Positions 52,039 through 64,000 of a DNA stretch of 64,000 nucleotides are shown here, in pieces. The DNA comes from Parapristionchus giblindavisi (lineage: Eukaryota > Nematoda > Chromadorea > Rhabditida > Diplogasteridae), in NCBI GenBank assembly GCA_943737045.1, contig CALSFV010000316.1, forward strand, positions 310,001 to 374,000. Reading direction: 5' to 3'. The notes beneath the pieces are model-generated. The model worked only from the letters and a program-made list of their open reading frames with translations. It was not told the origin of the DNA and searched no databases. The translations under genes and the position numbers were made by a program. The stretch's first letter is position 1. Each line of letters opens with the position of its first letter.

Positions 52039-55000
52039 TCACTGAGGGACACATCCGGACACCGCCGGAATCCGCTGCTCATCCTCCCTCACGACGACAC
52101 TCTTCTCGGGTTCAACATCGTCATTGCCTTCAGATGATGACGTCGGGGTCGGGGTCGCGAGCAGGGTGGGCGGGGTCCGGGCAGGGGGCTGGGCCGTCGT
52201 CACGGTGGGCGGAGCCTGCAGCTCGACCATGCTGTTGACACGGCGGACGACCTCGTTGATCGTCTCCTCCATAGCTCTGAATTGCACAAAATCATACACT
52301 AACGGATATTTTTACATAGTGGATCGATTTAGAAAACGTCGCTATTTTTCGATTAAATTGACATTTTTCGCATAAAAATGAGCCTGAAACGCATTATGAG
52401 GGTATGAAAACGTATGAACAAAGTCTTTACGACAAAGTTTACTTTTAATTTTTTTTAAATTTAAAATTTAAATTTTTTAAAATTTAAAAAGTTTACATAT
52501 TCTTTAGTTTCAGATTATGTACAATGTCATAATTCGTAACAGATACAATAGTACGGTAGGAGTGGACTACTGTAGCTTGGGCTTTAGTTACAGTACCCCG
52601 AATGGGCCTAGGGAGATCCCAAGCACTTTGAATTTCGAATCTTCGCACAGGCGCACAACTGCCCGTGAGATTCAGGTTACGCGCAAATCATAAACGCCTC
52701 TAAAATGCTATCGCAACCGATGTAGCCCCAGCCTAAATACGACTATTAAATACAATTAAGCGACTATTACACACAATTAATAACCAAGTTACCGTAATAT
52801 TCATAGCACTATTCAAGGCACGTCCCAAGCTAATATCACTCTCCGCTCTAGCAGCACCATTTCGTAGACAGCACCAGAGCGGAGAGTTTATTAGTATAAA
52901 GTACTTCATATATTATATTTCTTCATAATGTAAAGCATAAATATAATAAATAAAGAAAGTACATGTCATTATCGTCTTTCCTCTCCTTATCTATCTTCTC
53001 CTTCCTCTCCTGACTCTGCTCCGCTGCACGCCTTCCGCGTCTAGACGCCTTCGTGCGAGGGGTCTCTGCAAAGTCAAAATCGTGGCACAACTCAATTGCG
53101 CAAAGCCACATAAATATTATGTTCAAGTTCTTAAATTCACTATACAACAATACCCGCAATGCAATTGGCCACAAACAGAAACCCAAAACCGCAAGGTGAC
53201 CAAAAAGTCCATAGCATCTATTCTTTGGTTATTTTTTCTCATTATCGCAAGGTCGATCGTGAAACACTACAGCACATCGCAATTGATCGCACACTGAAAC
53301 CAGAACTCGCCGGGTCATCCTCTTGCGTGATCTCTCTCTCTCGGCCAATTTGTTGGAAAAAAACACGAGCGCTACTGATCAATCCAGACATACATTTTTG
53401 TTCAACTCACATTTTCAGAACTATAAGTTGACCCGTAATTGTGATAAACTAGCCCGATTATAAACTGACTCGTAAAATAGCTTATTTTTTCGCTTATTTG
53501 GGCAAAATATGTGATAAAGTGACCCGTATTTTATAAGCCGATCAATTCATAAACTGACCCGTACCCACAATGTGGACGCACGAAAATGTATGAATCCAGA
53601 ACAAGTCGGGTGGATTAATGTGCATTGATGGTCAATACCAACTAATCCGGTAAAAATATTATAAAAAAATATGTGAATAAATGATGATGCTAGCTGATGA
53701 TGGTAAATGAATATAAATATATTGTAAATATAAAATCACCATCCGGCGTCACAAACACCTCCTCCTCATTCTCCTCCTTCCTCTTCATCAGACTCTCAAC
53801 CGGCGTTTTGGCGGTCCTCTTAGCGGAAGATGGCGCCCGTCCAATGGGCGTCTTGAATCTGGGCGCCAGTGGTGTGGGCATCTCGATCACTCTTGTCGGC
53901 TGACGAGTCACTACAATCAATCAATAAATAAAATCAATCAATAAATCAGCTACCGATCAAGCATTTACAAATCAGTCATTACATCGATTCTACTAGATCA
54001 ACTAGAAAGATCAAAGATCAACTAGAAACATAGGTCGAATAGCTAGGTTATCGGTTTTCAAAATCCGGTCAGGTTTTTCGATTTTTGGCAAATTTTGCTC
54101 AATATCCGGTCAAGTTTTTCGGTTTATGTGAGATTTTAGCTCAAAATCCAGTCTGGCTTTTCGATTTTTATGAAATTTTGGTTCAAAATCCGGTCAGGCA
54201 TGGTACTTTGAACCATACATTTCGACCTATGACTAGAAAGATCAAAGAACAACTAGAAAGATCAAAGAGCAACTACAGAGAGAACAAAGTTCAACTGGTA
54301 AAGATCAAAGATCAACCTCGTTTGGGCGTTTCCTCCTCCTCCTCTTCTTCATCTTCCTCTTGAATTGGTGTACTAGGTACCACCTTGGTCAGCATCGATT
54401 TCCGCTTGTTCAAACTGCAAATTTACCAAAGTATTACATTATTTTCATTAAAAATCAAATAATATTAATATTAATATTATTATTATTATTACTATTATTA
54501 TTATTATTAACGTTATGCTTATGGGTAGCTACGACGCATGGATCCCTCAAACACCAACACCCGGAGTGTTCATGTTTCATTCGTCCTACTATGCTTGCTA
54601 AATTTCACGCGAGCCCAATAATAATTCGTGTAGTTAGGAAACTATTGTTATTGTTGTACAGTACGATCCACTGTACTCAGTGCCTTTGTCAACCAACAGT
54701 GCCCCGTAATCAATTTATTATTAAAATTTATTATTATTATTATTTGTCACTATTGCGTACTCGGTACCACCCAGCATTGATTTCCGCTTGTTCAAACTGT
54801 AAACTTGTGAAATAATTACATAATTTATATTAAAATTCTTTTAAAAATAACTTTCAGAAGACATGGTGATCAACGATACCTGACAAAGAGTTATGCCCCC
54901 AAATAATCAATGCTACAGAAATAAATATAATTTATCTATCTTTTCTGTACCGTGTTTTTTTGTAAAACACACACAAATTATTATTATTATTATTATTATC

Positions 55001-56721
55001 AATCGCTAGACACTGGTAGCCAGCCACCCGGCGCGTTCATGTTTCAGTCGCACTTCTATATGTCCTAAGTTAAACCAATACCTACTACATCCATTGGGGA
55101 AAACCCAAAATCTAATGTTATCGTTGAGTACGCCTTTGTCAAGCGACAGTCACCATATTCAGTATATTTCCATACAATTATAATATTGCTTACTTAGTAC
55201 TTATTCAATAGCAATAATAAAAATAATTATATATTTTATTAATACGTTTTTTTTCTTCAAAAAAAAGTTACTTTTTCTTTACCTTCTTCTCCTTTGCGCA
55301 TCTCGATCATTCTCTACTTCTACTTCATCTTCATCCGCCTCCCTCCTACTCTCTCCCTTTCTCTTTTCCACAGGTTCATTAATCAGCAACGACTGCCTCT
55401 TGGGCTTTGCTGAAAACGATAAATAAAAAAAATCAAAACGAAATTCATTTATTTATTTTAATTGTCGTTTCAAATGCTGTAACATCTTTGGATGTATGAT
55501 AAATTAAATTGAAAATCAATCAATAATATCTCACCAGTGACGTTCATCGATTGATCTACCGTACTCGCGGCTCCGCCCACACTCGAGCGACGGCGACGAA
55601 TCGCATTCTCTTTACTGCAAGCATTATGGATTGATATCGATATATTATCGATTGGTTCTTCGAAGGGAAAATCTTATTTTTCAAGTAAAATCAATCAATA
55701 AATCGTCATCACTTACTAGTAGTCATCGATGAGCTCCTTCCAGTTCTCGGGAAAACCACGGGCGAACGCGTCGATCAACTCCTCCGGCAGTCCTGAGGGG
55801 AGAATTGCGGTATACGGTAGTCATTATGGATTTAATGAAATATTTATTACTAGTTAATACAACAAAAAAGGCTATTGTTATTACTATTTAAAAGCTTTAA
55901 AAAATTTTTTACAAGCCCCAAATCCCATAAAAGATGCGCACTCTGACGGAATAAACATAGTTTTGACTTTAAATTAAGCTAAATCAATCAATGATTCGTA
56001 AATAAATAAATCAATAACCGGCTACCGTACCCGCCTCAGCTGCCTCGTCCTCGTCCAGACCTCCCTTCAATCGGTACAGACTACCCGAGTGTGTCTGCAC
56101 CAGACGCTGCTCCACACGATGCGCGATTACGGTAGATCTGAGTAAGATTACGGTAGATCTGTGATTAAGATCAACGATTACGGTAGGCACGACTATTGAA
56201 CAGTACGGTGCATCTATCGATCGCATAAATCAAAATGCGAGGTTTAAAGACCAGTAAAGTGTTGTGAAAGATCAAAGATCAAACTACACACCTCCAATTC
56301 TGTAGAGTGCTAGCATCATTGGCGCTCACTGTGCGGTAGCCCTCGATGACGACACCTCCTGCTTGTAGCTGAAAGTGGTGAGGGTTAATGCTGTATCGAC
56401 GCCGTGATTCATGTGGTATTCAAGTCACGAAAATAAATGAAAAGTAGGCGAAACGAGGAAGACTCTCCGATTTTCCTGTCCTTGTCGCAACTTTTGTGGC
56501 AGCACAGTACCATTCAATTAGAAGAATCATAATCAATAAAAGAATGTAATAATAAAAGAAGAATAAGAAAGAAATCAGCAATGAATTTGTAGTGTAAAAT
56601 AATTTACAGAAAATATTAATTATTAGAAACAGAAGTATGAAACCTTAATGATCCACAGACTAAGTGTGATTGGTTCACGCTCATCATTGGTTCCAGATGT
56701 CTTGGTACTCTCTGCAAGTCA

Positions 56722-56768
<47 letters not shown>

Positions 56769-57556
56769 GCATTGATTGGATTGTTCTGGTCGTCTATGGC
56801 AATGGGTGATGCTAATCGCAGCATTGCACAGCTGATTTAACGATCGATGTGGCTCCTATCAAATTATCTTTCAATACATTTCATATATACCCGAGACGAG
56901 ACAAGATAACAGCAGGTTTCACGCGACAAAAAGAGTCGAAAGTATTACAATGTGCTTAATTTCTATTATTATTATTGATAGATATTTATCGCTTATATAT
57001 TGAGGAAAGGCCTCGAAGATAACCTCGAAGCGATACTTTAAAAATAAATAACAACAATAATAATAATAAATTCACGCGTTAAAAGGTTCGAAAATAGCTG
57101 CTAAATTACGCGATTACAGCACTAATGTGATTATTGAAAACAATAAAATACTACGTCCTCATACATACTCTGAAAAAGTAATTCTGCAGCTATCTCGTCC
57201 CTATCTTCTTATTCTAATATCTTATGTAATATTCTATTAAATCTTTTTTTTTATTTTGCAATATGCGATAAACATTTACTATTTCTATTCGCATCTGGCT
57301 GATAAACTAGATGACCCAACTCTAAACTATGGCATAACCAAGCACAATACTAACATATTACTATTCTTTTTATTTTTCAAATAATAGATAAAAGGGTAGA
57401 TTAGTTGCGGTCATCCCACCAGTCGCAATCTCGTTTCATCAAATCAACAAAAGCAGAGATACTTCAAATACAATAATAACAATTACTTCGCGAAACAAAA
57501 CACTTACTCGCTCGCGGTACTCCTATGGACTTACGATGTGCGGGTGAGGGCGCCAT
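52039..57556 (-). CDS. Shortened tandem paralogue of the KNL-2-like gene (one SANTA domain)
   Basis: Eleven exons, 5' to 3': 57556-57508, 56711-56644, 56368-56292, 56137-56031, 55792-55717, 55615-55536, 55409-55283, 54414-54317, 53910-53740, 53065-52963, 52276-52039; 1194 nt, 397 aa, phases consistent. The first ten exons match exons 1-10 of the long gene; exon 8 is 12 nt shorter and exon 10 is 12 nt longer, both in frame. The SANTA domain (about residues 25-130) is intact: SGSLYRLKGGLDEDEA, FARGFPENWKEL. Exon 11 is new: AMEETINEVVRRVNSMVELQ then a Pro/Thr-rich stretch, ending SGCVPQ. It joins in phase, has a cag acceptor and lies where the long gene's exon 11 would be expected. SANTA 2, the CENP-C-like motif and Myb are absent. 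Confidence 0.8.
52293..52416. mobile_element. hAT-type MITE remnant just upstream of the new last exon
   Basis: catacactaacggatatttttacatagtgg...gagggtatgaaaacgtatg fits the CATACATTTTCG family; the target duplication is degraded. It starts 17 nt from the exon edge at 52276. Confidence 0.65.
53389..53592. mobile_element. hAT-type MITE, CATACATTTTCG family
   Basis: Starts catacatttttgttcaactc and ends gcacgaaaatgtatg. Perfect 8-bp duplication AATCCAGA. Absent from the matching intron of copy 1. Confidence 0.88.
54029..54231. mobile_element. hAT-type MITE, CATAGGTCGAA family
   Basis: Starts cataggtcgaatagctagg and ends catttcgacctatg. Perfect 8-bp duplication ACTAGAAA. It is specific to copy 2. 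Confidence 0.9.
54747..54800 (-). pseudogene. Fragment of exon 8 in an intron of the shortened paralogue
   Basis: gcgtactcggtaccacccag..cattgatttccgcttgttcaa repeats the 5' half of exon 8 (54317-54414), including its acceptor, but lacks the rest and a donor. Confidence 0.65.
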
Positions 57557-59114
57557 TTTGTGGCCACCTGTAAGGATCAAAGATCAAAGATCAAAATGAA
57601 AGTTCAAACTACAAAATTAAGAAAAAACAAACATTCAATCGATCTGAAACTAAGCGAATACACGTTTCAACAGGTTCGTATAGACAAGGGTCAAATGTTC
57701 CCGCCAAGCGCGTCTTTTCAAAAGAGAGAGCCCAGACACACCCACCACAGCCCGTTTGGTGTGGCAAGGCGACGTTTGACAAACCACTCCGGCACCACAC
57801 CACAGCATGCAGGCAGAGTGCGAGAGTGAAGGCGAGGGGAGAGGTTATTTCGAATTCTCGTGCATTAGCGCCCTGAGGGCATTAAGCGACCCCGTCAATT
57901 CCCAGCGTTTATTCCCTTTTTTTAATCCCCCAAGCTTAGCACACTCTTACTCTCCTCTCTAGCATCAAAGAAGCAGGCATACTGGACTTCATTCTTGCTT
58001 TTTGGACGCAAATCAAATCACTCTTATTGCTATTATTGTTATTACTACAAATCAAAATATGTCCCAGACGTATTCTCTCTGTGTTTCATTCTGAAACTTT
58101 TCTTTTTTTTTGAAAGTCACATAAAGCTATTATTATTATTATCGCTACCCCCGAGATGCTCTCGTGACTCAAAAGCTTAGCTTGAAGTGCTCCGCTCTGG
58201 CCAAACTCTCTTACTCCCTGAGTTAAAATGAGTGCGCGCGGAGAACTTCAAATCAGCCTGGTTGTAGCTCCTTTTAACAGCCGTTTTCTTGCGATTCAGC
58301 TTTGTTCCCCTGTTGAATTCCCGTTCCACGATCGCTTCATAGAGTTTACAGCAGTAGCAATAAGGGACGCTGTCTCTGCCTTCTTCACACTGAATTCAAT
58401 TGGCCATCTACTTGTTACACACATTTCCTCCCTTACAAGACACACTTTCTGTTCTCCATCTATCCATTCGAACCTAACCTCGTTCACTTTTTTCCCGCTC
58501 TCTGAAAATGGTCCCACAAGAACCTACCGTATCCGTGATATGTCCATAGTATCCAACGCTAAAATACAGTATCCAACACTTGCCTACAGTATCCCACGTT
58601 TGCTCACCGTACCCAACGCTTTTCTACAGTATCCAACGTTTGCCTACAGTATGCAACGCTAGATTACAGTAACCTTTCACTGTATCTCCCATACCCTTCA
58701 TTTTGAATTGCATGAGTCATCGTCGACGCCAAAACACATGCGCACTTAAACCCCAACTAGATTCAATTTGAAACTCTCCGTTCTAGCAACGCTCTCTCGT
58801 AGACACAGAAAGCGCGAGAGAGATAGCATAGCCAGCGCGGAGTTTCTCAAATTCGCTCGAGGTATTGCGAATTTAACCATTAGTCTCCCTGTCACTCGCA
58901 CCACACTGCACTTGTCACATTCATGTTTCACCATCCCGTGATAGCCACACTAAATTCTTATTACACTTGATATCATATAAATTCCAAGCATCCTAATACT
59001 ATACAAATCCGCAGCATCAATTATGCATGTATATTACTATTCTAAATGGGTTGGTTGAGGCCCCATCGCTCAATCTTTTCTGTATCTCTCCCTCAATCCC
59101 TCCTCCTCCTTCTC

Positions 59115-59154
<40 letters not shown>

Positions 59155-59709
59155 CCTCTCTCCCTCCCTCTCCCTCTTCTCTCCGTCTCCCCTCCCAATA
59201 TTAAACAGCGCACCCCAAACAACTCATCCCATATCCCCTCTTGCATACTTAAGCAGGCATTCCGACCAGAGGCCAAAACATATTTGAACTCGCCGATATC
59301 CACTCAAATAACGGAATCCAGACTTACGGCGTTTATCAGTCGGAAGTGATTTCTTGTTGATTTTTTCTATTGGGCGTTCAATCACATTATTCCTCCCTCA
59401 ATCCAAACCCCATCCATCTCAATATAAATAAATCCCCTCTTTCCTCCTGTCAGCATCTCGATCTCCCTCTCCTTCTCCTTTTCTCCCTCTCCCTCTTCCC
59501 TTTCTCCACTCTCTCTCCCTCTTCCCTTTCCTTCTCTACCTCTCCCCCTCTCAATACCCCTCAGGGGCCCTCTTTATCCCGCTGCTTCATCTCCTCCTCC
59601 TCCTCCTCTCAGCATCGTCTGCATAATGTATGGGGGCCTTCCCTGGCGAGGCTCGCTTTCTGCCACAACGCATTTACCCAGCACTCTCTTTCCATCGTAT
59701 TGTCTTAAT

Positions 59710-61173
59710 CATACATTGCCATACCCTCGCAGTGCGAGGATTGACCCACTATATAAGGCCCATTTTAGGCCACTTGATAAAAAAAAGAAGCTAAAATGAT
59801 GATTTTTAAGCGAAAATAACTAATTTTGTGAATTAACCCACTCTATTTCGAGAATTGACCCACTATATATTAGGTGACGACATAAATAGCGCTCGTTTTT
59901 TACTCTCCAAAAAAATTATCATAAAATATTAACAAAGCATGATGGATTCTGGAAATATTGTCCATTCGAATGGATGACCTTCTGCCTTCTACCCGGCAGT
60001 TTATGGATCTATTCGTGATAAAAGGACTGGGGTTAATTCCGCAAATAGGTGTCGAGTACGGTATGGATAGTGGTTCGGTCTTTGAAGCTTTGCGCTTTGA
60101 GGAAGTGATGGAGCGCCGGGAAGAGGTGACAACCATAGTCGGCAAGGTCGGGTGAGTACGGAGGATGGTGGAATATCATTCCGCCCTATCCCGTTAGCTC
60201 AGCCTGGGTCGTTCTTTTGGTATGATGTCGAGCATTGTCATGTTGAAATTAAATCCGAGTGTCCTTCCCGCGTGATTGTTCGAGGTGGAGTCTTAGCTTC
60301 CGCAGCTGGAGAGTGTAGACATGTGCCGTGGTAGTCGTACCCTCGGGGAGGAGTTCCCAGTACTCGACTCCCCGTACCAGCCACCAGATGCATAGCATCA
60401 CTTTTTTGCGGTGAAAATCGGGTTTGGGGGCATCTGCTGGCTATTCGCGCTGACCAAAGCACAATATCCTTGGCTCTTCGTAATCGTAGAGCACCCATGT
60501 TTTATCACCGGTTATAACGTTGACCAGCCAAACAAGCCGGCGACGTAGAGTTAGAAAAGTCTTTGCCATGCCCAGTCGGCGATCCTTGTCGTAGTAGGCT
60601 AGGACGTGGGGTAGACATCTACCCTATTTTCACGTATTTCCTAGAGTGTGAATGTCATGTACCACAGTGCTCTGGTTGACCCCAAGTGTCATTGTAATAT
60701 CACCGGTATCGGGATACGGATCAGCCTCTACCTATTAGAGCAATCGATCGAGACCCACTTCAAAAGGGCAACCGGGTTAGTCTTCATCTTCGATGAAAAA
60801 GTCCTGTTTCTCGAATTTGACGACCCACTTTCTCATCGGTGTTACGTGAGGCACATGTGAGGGGCCCACCTCTGATAGGCCAGGTTGGAAGTCAGGGCGT
60901 TTCAAGCCCGAGAGGAAGAGGAATAAAATAACGTTGCGAATGTGAATTACGTCGGGGGCGAAATCGTGCGGTTTTCTCGCCTGGAGGACACGCGGGAACT
61001 GAATCGAAAAGAACTGCAGGATATTCGAGGGACAGCCTATCTAGAATAAACAGCATGGATGCTGGCAATAACAACAGAGCAAGAACGATGCGACTGAAGT
61101 TGAGACTAAAAAACGAGCGTTACTTATGTCGTCACCTGATAAAAATAGACGGCGAGGGTACCGAAAATGTATG
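59710..61173. mobile_element. Second copy of the MITE with nested mariner
   Basis: Identical to 47546-49008 except one extra t (gcgctttgagg near 60099). The mariner spans 59870-61139. It arose by segmental duplication, not by a new transposition, since flanks and target duplications are shared. Confidence 0.93.
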
Positions 61174-64000
61174 GTCTTAATTCTCTTCGTAGTACCTTGT
61201 CTACCTTCCAAATCCATGTCACATCGTGTCTTAAGCCAGCAAGAGTTACTGTAGTCTCTTCATAGTATTTTATTATATATTAATATCATTATTACGCCTT
61301 TTCCCATGTCCGAAACCCCTATCTGGTCTGTGCCATTCCCTTCCCTCCCTCGCTAATCACCCAATTCATCATACTCTTCCTTATTTTGACTCACACACTT
61401 GCTTCTCGTCGTCCACTCTGATCTCCTACCGTGGGAGGGATGCAGGCAGTGACAGAGACAGAAACCCCACGACCACCACCACCCTACTTCATTCATCATA
61501 GATGGATGGACAGAGGGAGGAGGAGGGGGATAGAGGGAGAAAGAGAGGTGAGAGAGAGAGAGGAGGGCGATAGAAGAGACAGGAAGACAGGCAGACACAA
61601 AGATGTCGCTTGCAAAGTGTTTGTTGTCTCTCCCCGTTCCCAATGACAGACTGCCACCATCCAACTGTTTTCAGCCCCATTTTCTGCTCATCATTATTTT
61701 CATCATAGATCGAAGCTACCTTACGGAGTCTCAAAATGAGACCAGAGTCTTCTCTTCATTATTTCCATTTCAACATAGGGTGCCAAATCATCAACCCAGT
61801 ACGGCGCTTATTCGCGCATCAATACCCTGCCCGTTGCGTTAAATCACCGGGTCTCTCGCAAAAATTTCCATCTCCCTTCCGATAGGATATACAAACATTA
61901 GGGAATAATTAGTGCTAATTGCAAGCCACCCCACTCTTGCTGCTGTATGATGATGATGATAATTATTCATATTCGTTATTCCATCGTATTATACGAAACA
62001 TTAAAAAGAATGACATAATGCTATGCTATGCTGAAGAGGTATGCACAGGCCTGATGTGTCAGTCACTTGTTTCACTTCATCTACTACCTCTCAGATGATT
62101 CCTACCTGTGTTTTGTGTTTCTACATCACCCCCACCACGGTGTACCGTACCGCTTTTTGGCATCTTGTCAGGTTTCCAATCTCCGTCCCTTGTTTTGAAG
62201 AAAAAATGTGCCACCCATTCACCCCACCCACTCTCACAAATCGGTTTCGTTACCATGCACAATAGGAGAGAAACAGGGGCATTAATCATTCACGCCATAA
62301 CGCCCAGATGGAGGGGCAAACAACACAACAGCTATTACAGAGGAAGTAACCGCCTACAAAACAAGACCTACTAGACTGGGAGATCGAGTATACGGTAGAA
62401 TCAATCAATAGCATACTGTAGGTATATCAGGCAATCGGGCTAGGACCGAGGAATAGAACAAATATCAAACATCAACTCGGGGAAAACATACTTTATTCAG
62501 ATACTTTTCTATGATTAACAATGAATGAACAAATGGAATTAGCCATTTAAAAGGGATTAACGAACAAAAAAGGTTGAAGTGAAGAAAAGAAAGGGGAGAA
62601 AATTGGATCAGGTTGTATGGACATTGCAAGAAACACGGATCAGTGGAAGCATCTAATATCGCAACAGATCCGCAGGTGATAAGGTGTTTAAAATGTTTGA
62701 AAAAATATATAAATGACGAATAAATCGATTATACGAGTCGATAGTAGCGAGGTGCGGGTCTCGACGAGAAAGTGATACGGTACTGTAGGTTGATGGGATA
62801 CTGTAATGTAGTTGAGGGATACTGTAATGTAGTGGAGAATGGACAGACATAAAACATACAAAAAAATCAGAAATTAGTGCATGTCTGGGACACAAGGGAG
62901 TAGTGATGGTAATCTCACAATGAGGAATTATTGATTGATTATGAATTATCGATTTAATGAAGGGATATCGATTAATGATGAATTATCGATTTAATGTGGG
63001 ATTATCGATTGATTAGGAAAGAGTTACAGGTACCGTATTCTACAAATAGGTAGACAAGATCAGTGAAATTGTACACGCGGAAAAATGTAACAATGAGAGA
63101 GAAAACAACGAATAAAAAGAAATAAATTAACAAATAAATCAAAAATGAATACTATTTCATATTAGCTCCCGGAAAAAAAGAAACAAATTTAATAAAACAT
63201 ACAGAATAGGAGACTATGGCCCTACGGTAGCTTAGTGTGATACTGTAGAGGATACTGTAAGGAAGGAAGGTGATGGACTACTGTACTCTATGAAGATGCG
63301 TAAAAATGAGGGGAGGGGTAACAGGGAACTGCTAGAGCTGCGATTTCTCGGTCCCGATTCCTAAAATGAACAATGAAATCAGGTCGAATAGCTAGGCTAT
63401 CGGTTTTCAAATTCCGGTCAGGTTTCTCGATTTTTGGCAAATTTGGCTCAAAAGCCGGTCAGGCTTGGTACTTTGTAACATACTATTCGATCCATGAATG
63501 AAATAGATATTGCTGAGTGTCTACCCTATTCCTTATGCCTATTGATCATGTCAATTCCTATGCATATTGATTAGCGTATTGTTATTGTATTATTGTTATT
63601 GTATGGCTAGCGTGTTGTTAGATATCGATGCCAATGTGAACTCTATTAAAATTGTCATTGACATCGATACAACTTTAGTAGCTTTTAATGCGTGTTTCGT
63701 AGCTGGCTTGCCATCAGATTTTTCCATTCCGAACAGTTGTGCCTCACAACTTAGCTAGCTAACTATATAAACAAACCAAGAAGTATATTAAAACAAATTT
63801 AAACGTTTCTGTTTTTAATGGTCGTCGAAACCCAAATATTGCTGGATCTGTTTCAAATTAGTTATATCGTCATAACAAAAACAGGCAATAGGTCGGATGA
63901 TAACTATTTGCATATGAGAGACAAGCGCTAAAGAATAGACAAAGCACGCAAATAGTTCTCATCCAGTCGGTTCTCATTCTATTCTACGGCTCCCATTCCA

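Larger units (their letters stand above)
52963..64000. repeat. Tandem duplication, copy 2
   Basis: Same order as 39043-51835. 52963-58146 is the diverged part (exons 10 to 1 of the paralogue); 58147-64000 is the near-identical part. The window ends inside it. Confidence 0.9.

Overview
The window is animal nuclear DNA, most likely from a nematode and perhaps a diplogastrid such as Pristionchus. The species guess is inference. Support: many short exons, introns ending TTTCAG or TTGCAG, predicted starts lying 2-11 nt after a good 3' splice site (as in trans-spliced nematode genes), interstitial (TTAGGC)n tracts matching the nematode telomere repeat, and a KNL-2-type protein. No prokaryotic features are present.

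Layout. 1-423: remnant of a PCNA-like gene. 922-3781 (minus): an orphan exon and a decayed partial copy of the KNL-2-like gene. Then three plus-strand genes in a row: NOSIP-like (4145-7194, 10 exons, 328 aa), U5 snRNP 40 kDa WD40 protein SNRNP40 (7506-15831, 12 exons, 347 aa) and a protein with a RAP1/TERF2IP-type Myb domain (16886-24567, 20 exons, 792 aa). 24.6-28.8 kb is repeat-rich: a stray Myb exon, a tRNA-like sequence, and telomere-like TTAGGC arrays in opposite orientations around a LINE tail. 28838-45404 (minus) is a 39-exon KNL-2/Mis18BP1-like gene (1247 aa) with two SANTA domains, a CENP-C-like motif and a Myb/SANT domain. 45.4-52.0 kb is intergenic and carries a mariner element nested in a hAT-type MITE. 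52039-57556 (minus) is a tandem, shortened paralogue with only the first SANTA domain and a new last exon (397 aa). 57.6-64.0 kb is a near-identical second copy of 45.5-51.8 kb.

All exon chains were built by hand; in each, exon phases and summed lengths agree without stops. NOSIP and SNRNP40 are both known from spliceosomes. KNL-2/Mis18BP1 helps deposit centromeric CENP-A, and RAP1-type proteins act at telomeres, so this is a chromosome-maintenance and splicing neighbourhood, though that may be chance.

Most striking: (i) two SANTA domains in one KNL-2-like protein plus a truncated tandem paralogue; (ii) a sharp divergence step inside the tandem duplication; (iii) at least five minisatellites whose unit contains the adjacent exon's own splice site, one of them an in-frame array of eleven 3' splice sites; (iv) many small MITEs with perfect 8-bp target duplications, some inserted on splice donors; (v) two large foldback elements inside SNRNP40 introns.
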